Source: an uncultured Opitutales bacterium (GTDB lineage Bacteria; Verrucomicrobiota; Verrucomicrobiia; Opitutales; Intestinicryptomonadaceae). Taken from it: a stretch of DNA of 64,000 nt. Position numbers and translations under genes: made by a program. Below, piece by piece: positions 46,066 to 54,534 of this stretch (the stretch's first letter is position 1; each line of letters begins with the position of its first letter). The stretch spans positions 62,001-126,000 of the forward strand of contig CAKTTC010000002.1 of assembly GCA_934613645.1 (NCBI GenBank), in the 5' to 3' direction. The notes beneath the pieces are model-generated. The model was not told where the DNA came from. It worked only from the letters and a program-made list of their open reading frames with translations, and made no database searches.

Positions 46066-47270
46066 CAGAATCGGAAATTTCCTACATAAAACTCTGCGCA
46101 ATAAAAGACATCGGCGCGGTGACGGCAAGGCGGCTGCTCGAACATTTCGGCTCGCCTGAAGCGGTGTTTGCCGCAAGCAAAGACGAACTTTTGAGCGTCG
46201 AAAAAATCGGCGCAAAGACGGCGGATTCAATACTCGAGGGACGCGACCGCGTGGACGTTTCGAAGATTGCCGACGCAATGGCGCGCATAGGCGCGCGCTA
46301 CGTTTCGTATAAAAACCCGAACTACCCGAAGCAGCTTGCCCAGCTGCCCGACAAGCCGATAGGCCTTTATTCCATAGGCGAAGCCGACCTTTCCGCGCCC
46401 TGCATTTCCATTGTGGGCTCGCGCAACTGCACAGTCTACGGGCAGCTAATCGCGCGGAAGTTCGCCGCAGAATTCGCCCGCGCGGGCTACACAGTGGTAA
46501 GCGGAATGGCGCGCGGAATTGACGCAATGGCGCATTTGGGCGCACTGGAGGCGGGCGGCAAGACAATCGCGGTGCTCGGTTCGGGCGTAGATGTAGTTTA
46601 TCCGCCCGAAAATTTCGACCTCTACAAAAAGATTGCCGCCTCGGGAGCGGTGGTGTCGGAGTTTCCGATGGGCGCGCGCGCCGACAGGCAGAATTTCCCG
46701 ATAAGAAACAGGATTGTGGCGGGGCTTGCGGCGGCAACGGTAGTTGTGGAATCGGACATCAAAGGCGGAAGCATGATTACCGCGCGCATTGCGGGCGAAT
46801 ACGGGCGCGACGTTTTCGCAGTCCCCGGGAGAATCGACTCCGCGCTGAGCCGCGGCTGTAACGCGCTTATTAAAGACGGCGCGTTTTTGGCGGCGTGCGC
46901 CGCCGACGTAATTGACGCGCTCAATTTTGCGCGCCCAGTCCAACCAGATTTATTCGACGCCCGCCCCGAAAGCCAAGCCCCTGCGGCAAAGCGGCAGGCG
47001 GCGCAAAAACGCGGACAGACTTCGGCAAACACGCCGCATTCTGTAGACGGCGCGCAAAACGCAGCGCAGTTCAAGCCCGCTCCCGCGCTTGCAGGCGACG
47101 AACTCGCGCTTTTCAAGCTGATTGAGCGCGAAAAAACAATACACGTAGACGCAATCGCCGAGCTTTCGGGAATGGGCATGAAACGCTGCCTTCCCGTTCT
47201 GCTTATGCTCGAAATAAAACGCCTTGTAAGCAAGGACGCCGGCGGAAACTGGTCGTTGAGAGGAAATTGA
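46062..47270 (+). CDS. dprA: DNA-processing protein DprA
   Basis: Binds incoming single-stranded DNA and loads RecA during transformation. The 402 residues have a helix-hairpin-helix region (IKDIGAVTARRLLEHFGSPEAV, split as seen around residues 13-35), the Rossmann-fold core (SIVGSRNCTVYGQ, VVSGMARGIDAMAHLGAL, TIAVLGSGVDVVYPPEN, SEFPMG, FPIRNRIVAGLA, GRDVFAVPG), an Ala/Gln-rich linker (about 290-340) and a C-terminal winged helix (about 345-402). Overlaps nnr by 4 bases; the GntR gene starts one base after its stop. Confidence 0.94.
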   Translation: MTESEISYIKLCAIKDIGAVTARRLLEHFGSPEAVFAASKDELLSVEKIGAKTADSILEGRDRVDVSKIADAMARIGARYVSYKNPNYPKQLAQLPDKPIGLYSIGEADLSAPCISIVGSRNCTVYGQLIARKFAAEFARAGYTVVSGMARGIDAMAHLGALEAGGKTIAVLGSGVDVVYPPENFDLYKKIAASGAVVSEFPMGARADRQNFPIRNRIVAGLAAATVVVESDIKGGSMITARIAGEYGRDVFAVPGRIDSALSRGCNALIKDGAFLAACAADVIDALNFARPVQPDLFDARPESQAPAAKRQAAQKRGQTSANTPHSVDGAQNAAQFKPAPALAGDELALFKLIEREKTIHVDAIAELSGMGMKRCLPVLLMLEIKRLVSKDAGGNWSLRGN

Positions 47271-47271
47271 T

Positions 47272-47997
47272 ATGGCAAACAAACCCAAATATCTCGTAGT
47301 AGCCGACGCCATTGCGCGGAAAATCAGAAGCGGAAAATTCGCCGCGGGCGAAACCATTCCGTCGGAAAACGGCATTGCAAAGCTGTGGAACGTAAGTGGC
47401 GCGACCTCCCGCAAAGCCCACTTGGAACTGGAAATGCGCGGGCTTGTAAAACGCGTCAAAGGCAAGGGCACGGTTGTGCTTGACGGAAAAAATTTCATGC
47501 TTACCCGCGTGCTCGGCTCGCCTACTGCAATACGCGGAAATTTCGCCGAAAACCTGAAGCGCGACGGCATAAAACCCGAAAACAAAACGGTGGAAACCCG
47601 AACCTTCAAGGGGAGAGTCAGCGTGCAAATAGGCGGCAACTTCCACGAAATTGTGGGAACGATAACGTCGATAAGAACGCTGCGCTACGGCAACGGAATG
47701 CTTCTGAAAGACGAAACGGTTTTTCTGGCGGCAGCCCCCGAAGAAGCGTCGGAATTCGGCGCGTCGGGAAGCCTCCCCGCCCTGCTTTCGTCCTGCGGGT
47801 TCGACGTGGAAAAAGTAGAAAGAAACATCAGCGCGCAGCCGCTTCCCGCAACCGACAACCGCTTCGACAAATCGACAACCGCCGCCGTCCTGTTTCTGGA
47901 GGGCGCGTGCATTTCAAAATCAAATAAGGTAGTGGCGATAGAAAAGTCGCTATACAACGGCTCGCTTTACAAATTTACGGTCTCCACTTCGCTCTGA
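47272..47997 (+). CDS. GntR/HutC-family transcriptional regulator
   Basis: The protein has 241 residues. The N-terminal winged helix (about 1-70) shows YLVVADAIARKIRSGKFAAG, IPSENGIAKLWNVSGATSRKAHLELEMRGLV and KGKGTVV, the GntR pattern. The rest (about 75-241) is a UTRA-like ligand domain with little clear similarity, so the effector is unknown. It is the last gene of the trkA-to-dprA run and convergent with trmH. The 122-base gap after it is GC-rich and shows no T-tailed hairpin. Confidence 0.85.
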   Translation: MANKPKYLVVADAIARKIRSGKFAAGETIPSENGIAKLWNVSGATSRKAHLELEMRGLVKRVKGKGTVVLDGKNFMLTRVLGSPTAIRGNFAENLKRDGIKPENKTVETRTFKGRVSVQIGGNFHEIVGTITSIRTLRYGNGMLLKDETVFLAAAPEEASEFGASGSLPALLSSCGFDVEKVERNISAQPLPATDNRFDKSTTAAVLFLEGACISKSNKVVAIEKSLYNGSLYKFTVSTSL

Positions 47998-48119
47998 TTC
48001 CGCAAGGAAGCGCAGCCGAAGCCGAACGCCCGCGAACGCCCGCCCCGCTCGACAAGCGGCGCGGAGAGCCGCGCTTCGAAAAGTCTCCCCCGCCCGAACC
48101 GCGCGGAGAAGGAGGCAAA

Positions 48120-48818
48120 CTAAATTAAATCGCGCCAGTTGGAGACGGAGATTTTAAGCCACTCAAGCAGAAGCTCGTTGCGCTGCTCGGCGTCCATAAG
48201 CCAGTCGGGACGCAAACGCCCGCGCGCCGAAAAATTCGACAGGCACAACGCCGAAAAAACCGACAGGTTGAAGCTCTGCGCAAACCCGAGCATATCTACC
48301 GAAAACGTGAAGTCTGCCATCTCCTGAGCCGCCCGAGAAAGCCCCGTAAGCTCAGTGCCAATCATCAACGCAAGCGGCTTGTCGAGCGGAACGTCGGAAA
48401 GCTTTGCGGGCGCGCCAAGCACCGAAGCCGCCAAAACATACCCGCGCGAACGCAGGTCGGAAAGCGCGCGCCGCGTGTTTTCGACCTCTTCGGGGTAGAC
48501 CGTGTGGTCCTTGGGCATTCCGTTTTTCTGTATGCGCGCAAGCGGCGAAGTATAGCGGCGCACCGTCTGCCACTTCGACACTCCCGTATCGACGTTCGAA
48601 CTTATGCGCAGGCGGAATTTGTTTTCAATGAAACTGACTTCCTGAAGCCCGAAGGCATCACAGTTGCGCAGAACAGCTGCGGCGTTGTGCGGCTGGAACA
48701 CGTCCTCCAAAACTACGGTGAGTCTGCGCGTTCTGTTTGCGGCGGCGTGCACCATTTTTGCAAAGCGCGTCGGCGAAATGCGCGCCGACAGAATTTCTAT
48801 TTTTTCGGAAGTCGTCAT
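48120..48818 (-). CDS. TrmH-type SPOUT RNA 2'-O-methyltransferase
   Basis: Knotted SAM-dependent methyltransferase, 232 residues from ATG 48818. The N-terminal part with TVVLEDVFQPHNAAAVLRNCDAFG (split motif at about 35-58) and VDTGVSKWQTVRRY resembles tRNA Gm18 methyltransferase TrmH. The knot motifs are ALMIGTELTGLSRAA, and FSVDMLGFAQSFNLSVFSAL with the cofactor loop. Target tRNA G18 is likely from similarity to TrmH. It overlaps the dus gene by 4 bases; both modify tRNA. Confidence 0.88.
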   Translation of the reverse strand: MTTSEKIEILSARISPTRFAKMVHAAANRTRRLTVVLEDVFQPHNAAAVLRNCDAFGLQEVSFIENKFRLRISSNVDTGVSKWQTVRRYTSPLARIQKNGMPKDHTVYPEEVENTRRALSDLRSRGYVLAASVLGAPAKLSDVPLDKPLALMIGTELTGLSRAAQEMADFTFSVDMLGFAQSFNLSVFSALCLSNFSARGRLRPDWLMDAEQRNELLLEWLKISVSNWRDLI

Positions 48819-49846
48819 TGTTCGCAGTTGGGGCGCGCGCACAGATTTTGGTAGCCCGCGCAGTTGAATTTTTTGTCGGAATTTTCCCCCGCAAGATGGG
48901 CGTCGCAAACGCGCAACAAGGCGTCGATACCCTCGGCGCGGCGCATTTTAGCGAGAAATTCGCCGTTTTCGTCAACGCCTACGGCTATGAAATTCAGAAA
49001 TTTTTTCAGCCGCGAATCGGCGTGCTTTATCATCGGCGAATATCTTTTTATGTTTCCGCACAACATTTCAACATACCACCTGACATCGAGCAACGTCGGC
49101 GCGAAAACGGGCAACCCCGCCAGTTTTTCGCGTATTTGCCTGAAAATCCACGGATTCCTCACCGCCCCGCGCCCCGACATCACGCCCGAACACGCCGTTG
49201 TGGCGCGGATTCCCGCCGCCGTTTCAGCACAGTCAACATCGCCGTTTACGATAACGGGAATGCGCGCCGAAGCCGCCGCCGCGGCTATTTTCGCGTAGTC
49301 CGCCCTGCCGCGATACAGCTGTTTTACGGTGCGTCCGTGGACTGTCACAAAGTCCGCGCCGCAGTCGCAGACAAGCTTGAACAAATCGGGAAACTCCGCG
49401 TCGGACTCAAACCCCAAGCGCATTTTCACGCTCAAACACCTGTCCCACGCCGAACGCATTGTTTTGAGAATAGACTCCACTTTTTTCGGGTCTCTGAGAA
49501 GCCCTCCGCCCGCGTTTTTCTTGTAGATTTTCGGCGCGGGACAGCCCAAATTAAGGTCGAGCATTTCCACTTCGGGGTAGTCGCGCAGCCGCTCCGCCGC
49601 GCGGGCTATGTAGAATTCGTCGCAACCGATAAACTGGGCTACAACCCTGCTGCCGGCGGGGCGCGAACGGACAGCCTCAAGAACGAATTCGTCGAAATTG
49701 AAATACTCGTGGATTCTGAAATACTCCGCCGCGAAAAAATCGGGCGCGCCGCACGAAGCTACTATATTCATAAAACCGACGTCGGAAATGTCCTGCATCG
49801 GCGCAAGAAACGTGACGAAATCGCCCTTTGCGAAGGGGGCGGACAT
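48815..49846 (-). CDS. tRNA-dihydrouridine synthase
   Basis: FMN-dependent enzyme that reduces uridines in the tRNA D-loop. The 343 residues form a TIM barrel plus helical domain. FLAPMQDISDVGFM is the FMN-binding start, LDLNLGCPAPKIYKKNAGGG holds the catalytic Cys, VKMRLGF, DFVTVHGRT and IPVIVNGDV bind FMN, and SGRGAVRNPWIF is the phosphate site. A short Cys-rich C-terminal tail (NCAGYQNLCARPNC) is odd. Which of the Dus classes it is cannot be fixed. First of a dus-trmH pair with a 4-base overlap. Confidence 0.92.
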   Translation of the reverse strand: MSAPFAKGDFVTFLAPMQDISDVGFMNIVASCGAPDFFAAEYFRIHEYFNFDEFVLEAVRSRPAGSRVVAQFIGCDEFYIARAAERLRDYPEVEMLDLNLGCPAPKIYKKNAGGGLLRDPKKVESILKTMRSAWDRCLSVKMRLGFESDAEFPDLFKLVCDCGADFVTVHGRTVKQLYRGRADYAKIAAAAASARIPVIVNGDVDCAETAAGIRATTACSGVMSGRGAVRNPWIFRQIREKLAGLPVFAPTLLDVRWYVEMLCGNIKRYSPMIKHADSRLKKFLNFIAVGVDENGEFLAKMRRAEGIDALLRVCDAHLAGENSDKKFNCAGYQNLCARPNCEQ

Positions 49847-49847
49847 A

Positions 49848-50291
49848 TTAGAAATCGCCCTTTAGTTTGTAGTATGCCTGCGAAGTGTCCTCTATTCTGC
49901 CGAGAACATTGGCGGCGACATACACGGGGGCGCAACAGCGCAACGCCAAGGCAACGGCGTCGCTCGGGCGGGAGTCGATTTCCGAAATCACAGTTGACTC
50001 CCCGCGCTTGACCGCAAGAGTAACGCGCGCAAAATATATGCCGCATTCCTCGTTGTATAAATCCACGCGGACAACCTTGCACGACATCGAGGCAAGGACT
50101 TCGCGGAAAAACTCGAACGTTGTGGGGCGTTCGCCCGAAATGCCGTCGATTGCCGACCTGAGATTGTCGTATTTTGACGCGTCCATATTAACGGCAAAAA
50201 TCTTCTCCGACGTTTCGAAAAACAACGAACAGCCGTATGGCGACGGCAAAACGTCGATAGGCGCGGCGGCTATGTATTCTTCACTATTCAT
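49848..50291 (-). CDS. Bifunctional nuclease (DUF151) family protein
   Basis: The protein has 147 residues with one DUF151 domain. CSLFFETSEKIFAVNMDASKY and VISEIDSRPSDAVALALRCCAPVYVA (split around residue 105) match the plant BBD nuclease and bacterial relatives; SRPSDAVALALR is the most conserved part. Activity on RNA and DNA is known only for a few plant members, so the role here is an inference. It lies between rpsT and dus on the same strand, one base from dus. Confidence 0.85.
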   Translation of the reverse strand: MNSEEYIAAAPIDVLPSPYGCSLFFETSEKIFAVNMDASKYDNLRSAIDGISGERPTTFEFFREVLASMSCKVVRVDLYNEECGIYFARVTLAVKRGESTVISEIDSRPSDAVALALRCCAPVYVAANVLGRIEDTSQAYYKLKGDF

Positions 50292-50302
50292 CTGCGTCTA
50301 TA

Positions 50303-50337
50303 AACATAAAAACTTTCGACCCAATCGGCCGAAAGTT
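50303..50337 (-). terminator. Rho-independent terminator of rpsT
   Basis: On the minus strand, AACTTTCG / CGAAAGTT arms (50337-50330 and 50318-50311) with an 11-base loop are followed by a T-rich stretch (TTTATG). It lies between the rpsT stop and the DUF151 start. Confidence 0.65.
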
Positions 50338-50370
50338 AATACCCCACTCACGCAAGGGGAGACGCTTCAC

Positions 50371-50628
50371 CTACTTGGAAAGCTTTGCTGCGGCCTTTGC
50401 CAAACGGCTCTTTACGCGCGCGGCCTTGTTCGGGTGGACAATACCTTTTTTGCTCGCCTTATCGAGAGCCGAAGCGAGCTCCGCGCCCGACTTCTTCAAA
50501 GATTCTGCGTCGGCACTGGCGGCGACCGCCTTCGACAACGTCTTAATGCGGCTGCGAACCGTGCGGTTCTGCGCCGTGCGCGTAGCTGTTCTACGAATGT
50601 CTTTCTTGGATGATTTATTATTAGCCAT
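50371..50628 (-). CDS. rpsT: 30S ribosomal protein S20
   Basis: Small basic 16S rRNA-binding protein, 85 residues. The three-helix bundle has MANNKSSKKDIRRTATR, RSRIKTLSKAV and GIVHPNKAARVKSRLAKA, all standard for S20. AT-rich DNA upstream (about 50640-50720) should hold its promoter; TTGCAA and a TATATT box are visible but the spacing is not clean. Confidence 0.97.
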   Translation of the reverse strand: MANNKSSKKDIRRTATRTAQNRTVRSRIKTLSKAVAASADAESLKKSGAELASALDKASKKGIVHPNKAARVKSRLAKAAAKLSK

Positions 50629-50838
50629 GATATACGTTTTTAAAAAGGTTTTTGAATAATATAAAAGGGATATGAAACGGATTTTTTTTTCGATTGCAAC
50701 AAAAAATTTCAGAGTTTTTATTTATCAAAAAATTACAACCGCCCCGAATTTTCGGCGGCGCAAAATCCCCCCGCATTCGGTTCTTTATCCGCTTTTGGTT
50801 TTCCGACGCGCGTGCGAAACGAAAGGACGATTTCGCGC

Positions 50839-51495
50839 CTAAATTTTGAAGTTCAGATAGTCGGAAGCGTATTGCTCCGCCGTTTCGGAAAGCTTCGCCG
50901 CCGCAGCGTCAAGCTCGCCCACGTTGTGGAATTCGACCGACTCCACATCGACCGCCGAAAACGGGAGCGGCACAACAAGCCTGTCCCAACTCGGAATCCT
51001 GATTCCGTGTCGAATCTTGAAACGCAAAAACGCCACCCTAACCCCCGACGCCTCCGACACCACATAAAAACCTCGCTTTGCAACGTTCGCAGGGCCGACG
51101 GGGCCGTCGGGCGTTATGAAAACGTCGCAGCCCGACTTCAGCGTTTCGACCAAATCGACAATCGCCGCCCTGCCTCTGCGCTTGTGCGAGCCGCGCACGC
51201 TGCGGATTCCCATCATGTCGAAAAACGCCACCAGATAGGCGGCGTCGCGGCTTGCGCTGACAAGCCCCGCCATGTCGAGCTTCGGGCGGAAAAACAGTTT
51301 GCACTTCGCCAGTAAAATCAGCGCGCTGTGCCACGCAATCCCGATTATGCGCTCCCTGCGCGAAAGCATTTCGGCGGCTGCGGGAGTGGGTTTGAAGCGG
51401 ATTGTCGCCAACAGCAAACGAACCGCCGCGAAAATCGGGGCTACCAAAATGTAATGCCGAAGCGTCGGATTGTATACGTCGGGACTCTTTTCCAT
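50839..51495 (-). CDS. DUF374 lysophospholipid acyltransferase-like protein
   Basis: The protein has 218 residues from ATG 51495. An N-terminal hydrophobic segment (about 10-27) is followed by IIGIAWHSALILLA, GIRSVRGSHKRRGRAAIVDL and VFITPDGPVGPANVAKRGF. This order (His, Arg-Gly-Ser, Asp-Gly-Pro-x-Gly-Pro) is that of DUF374, a branch related to LpxL/PlsC acyltransferases, so a role in lipid A or phospholipid acylation is likely. The frame is open well upstream but crosses the divergent lipoprotein gene and is not coding there. Confidence 0.85.
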   Translation of the reverse strand: MEKSPDVYNPTLRHYILVAPIFAAVRLLLATIRFKPTPAAAEMLSRRERIIGIAWHSALILLAKCKLFFRPKLDMAGLVSASRDAAYLVAFFDMMGIRSVRGSHKRRGRAAIVDLVETLKSGCDVFITPDGPVGPANVAKRGFYVVSEASGVRVAFLRFKIRHGIRIPSWDRLVVPLPFSAVDVESVEFHNVGELDAAAAKLSETAEQYASDYLNFKI

Positions 51496-51582
51496 ATTGC
51501 GCCGAATATGCCCGAACGCCGAAATCGGTTCAAGAAAAAACGACGCTTGCAAAATCGGCGCGAATTCGAATAATTGTAGGTT

Positions 51583-52005
51583 ATGAAGAAGTGCTTTTGG
51601 AAAAATGCCGCGCGAGTTTTCCTGACGGCGGCGGCGGTTGTGCTTTGCGCCTGCGCAAGTATGGATAAGCCCGACGAAATTTCGGTGCCGATGACCAAGT
51701 GCGAAACGGCGGAAGTAGGGTGCAGAGTCGGCGACGCCGTTGTTGTTACGCTTGAAACGAACCCGTCTACGGGCTACGGCTGGAACGTTTCGATAAACTA
51801 TAATAAACTTGTGGTGCTTGAAAGCCGAACAATAAAATCCAAGACGGATAAATCGCGGGAACAGTTGCTGGGCGCGCCAGTAGAAGAGGAGTTTGTGCTC
51901 AGATGCGTGAATGACGGCTTGGCGGAAATCGTGTTTAAATACGCGCGTCCGTGGGAGAATAAGCCCGCGTTGATTGAGAAAAAAATACAAATATACATAA
52001 AATAG
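51583..52005 (+). CDS. Chagasin-like (I42) cysteine-peptidase inhibitor lipoprotein
   Basis: The protein has 140 residues. A lipoprotein signal ends at LCAC (Cys24 region). The rest is one chagasin/ICP domain with its three inhibitory loops: LETNPSTGYGWN (loop 2 and BC loop type NPSTGY), the middle loop GAPVEEEF, and KYARPWENKP (the RPWE loop). I42 proteins block papain-clan cysteine peptidases. It could protect the periplasm or surface from own or foreign cysteine peptidases; the genome also encodes an IdeS-like CA-clan peptidase at 22603-23412. It is divergent from the DUF374 gene and followed by tRNA-Ala. Confidence 0.85.
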   Translation: MKKCFWKNAARVFLTAAAVVLCACASMDKPDEISVPMTKCETAEVGCRVGDAVVVTLETNPSTGYGWNVSINYNKLVVLESRTIKSKTDKSREQLLGAPVEEEFVLRCVNDGLAEIVFKYARPWENKPALIEKKIQIYIK

Positions 52006-52060
52006 CGTAGAAAAGACTTGACGAACGGGCGTAGAACGGTTGTTATGTTGGGATAATTAC

Positions 52061-52133
52061 GGGGACGTAGCTCAGTTGGAAGAGCACCACAATGGCATTG
52101 TGGGGGTCGTGAGTTCGAATCTCATCGTCTCCA
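52061..52133 (+). tRNA. tRNA-Ala (anticodon GGC)
   Basis: A full cloverleaf: acceptor GGGGACG / CGTCTCC, D arm GCTCAGTTGGAAGAGC, anticodon stem CCACA/TGTGG with loop ATGGCAT, T arm GTGAG/CTCAT with TTCGAAT. Anticodon GGC reads GCC. The G3-U70 pair, the alanine identity mark, is present. CCA is not encoded. Confidence 0.95.
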
Positions 52134-52134
52134 A

Positions 52135-52164
52135 AAACGCAATTCGCAAGAGTTGCGTTTTTTT
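52135..52164 (+). terminator. Rho-independent terminator of tRNA-Ala
   Basis: AAACGCAA / TTGCGTTT arms (52135-52142, 52153-52160) with a 10-base loop, then T to 52164. Confidence 0.8.
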
Positions 52165-52200
52165 GTGTATGTTAACTTCGAACGAACGAATTTTTTATTA

Positions 52201-52395
52201 TTCCTGAAGCGGCGCGGATTGAACGTTGTTCAATGTCCGCTTTGCCTCAAGTTAAAGCTGCGCTTCAATCAATAGATAAAGGCGTATTGAACAAAGTTCA
52301 ATCGCCGCCACTTTAGAAGATGTAAAATACTTTAATTTGTGCGTAAAGTAGTATTGGCGTCAGCCAATCTACGCCTCTTCCCAACATGTAAAAAT
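52201..52395. repeat. Three hairpin repeats with co-varying stems (family copy B)
   Basis: The same element family as at 31850-32184. Unit 1 reads forward (TTCCTGAAGCGGCGCGG, then ATTGAAC-GTT-GTTCAAT at 52218-52234). Units 2 and 3 are inverted: ATTGAAC-AAA-GTTCAAT (52286-52302) and ATTGGC-GTCA-GCCAAT (52353-52368), with the shared ends CCCAACATGTAAAAA and GCCGCCACTTTAGAAG. The cluster fills the gap between tRNA-Ala and the 3' end of the PEP-CTERM gene; no gene is present. Confidence 0.8.
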
Positions 52396-53079
52396 TTAAA
52401 AAATGCGGCGGGAAATTGCAAAACCGAGAGCCAACGCGCCGAAAATCGCCGCATACGTCGAGGGTTCTGGAATTGCCTGCGTGCCTGTGAGCGTAATTCT
52501 GAAGAAAGAAGTCATCGTTTCCGTCGCCATTCCGTCCGAGTCAAGTTGGGGCTCGAGCGTTTCGTCAACGGAAATCATGAACGTGAAATAGCTTTCGCCC
52601 GTCATATCAAGCCCAAGCCCATCTAATTTTACCGAACCGTCTACAAAGTCTTTTATCGTCAAGCCAGTGAGTTTTGCAACCGACTTCAATGAGGAAGCCT
52701 CGTAATCGGCTTTTGCGTCGCCCGTTCCGCCCGCGAGTATTTCGATGGAAAACGCCGCCAAATCTTCGGGGATTTCGGTCACGCCGTAGGAGGGCGTGTT
52801 GAAGTCTCGGAGGTTTTTGCAGCTTATGGAATCTATGGAGGCGAAAGATTCGGACGAAAAATCTATTTCGTAAATATTGAACTGCGTGTAATACGCGTCG
52901 CCCTCGTAGCGGTTTCCCAGCCTTATATGAGAGTTCGACGCCCACCAGCCGCCTTTGCCGTCGGGCGCGTAGCTGGCGGCTGCGTTGCGCAAAGAGACAG
53001 TCTTTGTTATCGTCTGTGCATCTAACCCCGCAAAACTTGCAAGCGCAAATGCCAATACTGTAAATGCCAATTTTTTCAT
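52396..53079 (-). CDS. PEP-CTERM sorting-domain exported protein
   Basis: The protein has 227 residues with a signal peptide (about 1-21, ending GLDAQ). The body is beta-rich with no known domain. The C-terminus is IPEPSTY, a hydrophobic helix and RRIF, a standard PEP-CTERM anchor recognised by exosortase. The function is unknown; many such proteins belong to the extracellular matrix of Verrucomicrobia and Planctomycetes. It ends in the hairpin-repeat cluster. Confidence 0.8.
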   Translation of the reverse strand: MKKLAFTVLAFALASFAGLDAQTITKTVSLRNAAASYAPDGKGGWWASNSHIRLGNRYEGDAYYTQFNIYEIDFSSESFASIDSISCKNLRDFNTPSYGVTEIPEDLAAFSIEILAGGTGDAKADYEASSLKSVAKLTGLTIKDFVDGSVKLDGLGLDMTGESYFTFMISVDETLEPQLDSDGMATETMTSFFRITLTGTQAIPEPSTYAAIFGALALGFAISRRIF

Positions 53080-53204
53080 ATAAAACCCTTTTGCCTTTTA
53101 GAAAATGACAGTAGCTGCTCGAAAACGATAGTCAAACACGAAATTAACGACGCCGCTGCCCAATTTCGCGCAAACATTCGGAACTTACAACCTTTCATTT
53201 TTCG

Positions 53205-53236
53205 CAAAAAACGGGGCAACCCAATGAGCTGCCCCG
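53205..53236 (-). terminator. Rho-independent terminator of the chimeric gene
   Basis: On the minus strand CGGGGCA / TGCCCCG arms (53236-53230 and 53218-53212) with an 11-base loop, followed by T6 (53211-53206). It lies 18 bases after the stop at 53254. Confidence 0.85.
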
Positions 53237-53253
53237 CGCGAAAAACCGACTGA

Positions 53254-54534
53254 CTACTTTGCTGACTTGCGAAGCGCCGCCGCGCTCATGGAAAGAACCT
53301 GCCCTTCCGCGCGAAGCGTTTTTGCAAGAGTTTTGTAGTTGATGTCCTGAACGGCGCAATCGGAATCAATGCACTGAACGGCGGCAGCTGCGGCTGAATG
53401 CCCCAAAAGCATGAACACGGGTTCCATTCTGATTGAACCGTATGCAATGTGGGAAGCGGAAACGGCGCACACAACGAAGATATTTTGACATTCTTCGCGC
53501 TTGGGAATGATTGCCCCGTAGGCGATTTTATACGGGCCGCTCTCGCGCAAAGACGCCTGAACGTCGCCCTCGTTTTGCACGAATCCGTATTCGTCAACAT
53601 AGCGCGACGTGTTGTGGGAGTCGAGCGTGTATGAGCCCATGCCGATTGATTCGGGCGTAGCTTTCGTGTTCTGGCAGTCGTGCTGCGTCATAACGTAGTC
53701 GCCGACAAGCCTGCGGGCTTCGCGTATATACATATAGAACGGCCAGTTGCCCGAGAACTGGAACTCGTCTTTGGGAAGGCCGAGGCTCTTGATTCTCTCG
53801 CGGAACGCCGCGGGCGTGCGAGGGTCGGTCTTCCAGAAATAGAACAGCCCGAGAGTGTAGTCTTTGTGGGCTTTTGCGATTTTCGCGCGCTCCTCATACG
53901 ACGCCTCGGGATAGTTGTAGTTGCAGCCGATGAAGTCAGTAGAAAACGCCAGCTTGTTGTTGATGTCGGTTTTGTGGTTGGGCATTTTCGATATAATCAG
54001 CGGGAACGCGTCGGGATTCGCTTCAAACCAGCGGCCGCAAAGCTCGTAGTCGGCGGCGTTGTAGTTTTCGGGCTTGGGCAGCTCCACCTTGTTGGGAGCG
54101 AAGTCGGTGAAACACAGGCGGTAGTTATACGCCTGAATTTTTTTGTCCGCCTCGCCGTTTTTAAGCGGCTTTTCGGGCGAAATGTATTTGAGAAGCCCGC
54201 TCGATTTGTCGCCCTTTATTTTGTAGGGATCGACTTTCACAGTAAAGTAGTGCCCGTTTTGGCGAAGCGTGTTGCGGAAACCGTTGTAGTCTTCGCCGTA
54301 TTTTTCGTTGCTCTCGCGCCCGACAGTGTAGGAGCACCCCGCCGACGCCATCAAATCGCCCTCAAACGTGGCGTCGATAAACATTTTCGCCGAATACTTT
54401 TTGCCGCCGAGCGTCGTGATTGATTTTATCATTTTGCCCTGTTTTTCAACGCCGTTTTCCCTGTCGAGAAATTCGCCGCGATGGACGATGATGTTGGGAT
54501 ATTCGGCAAGCCAGTAGTTGTAGATGTTTGTGGC
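53254..54534 (-). pseudogene. FAD-dependent oxidoreductase, N-terminus deleted
   Basis: About 425 residues remain, from AEYPNIIVHRGEFLD to the C-terminus. The conserved RESNEKYGEDYNGFRN, YNYRLCFTD and SRYVDEYGFVQNEGDVQ stretches belong to a secreted FAD-dependent oxidoreductase group frequent in Verrucomicrobia and Bacteroidetes. About 130 residues including the Rossmann dinucleotide motif are gone. The junction with the Cas9 part lies at about 54530-54540. Confidence 0.75.

Noticed and set aside
47998..48119. GC-rich gap after gntR as a terminator
   Set aside because: Several GC inverted repeats but no T-run on either strand.
50839..51990. Long version of the DUF374 gene reaching to 51990
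   Set aside because: The upstream 165 codons are antisense to the I42 lipoprotein gene and read as basic filler; the family start fits ATG 51495.
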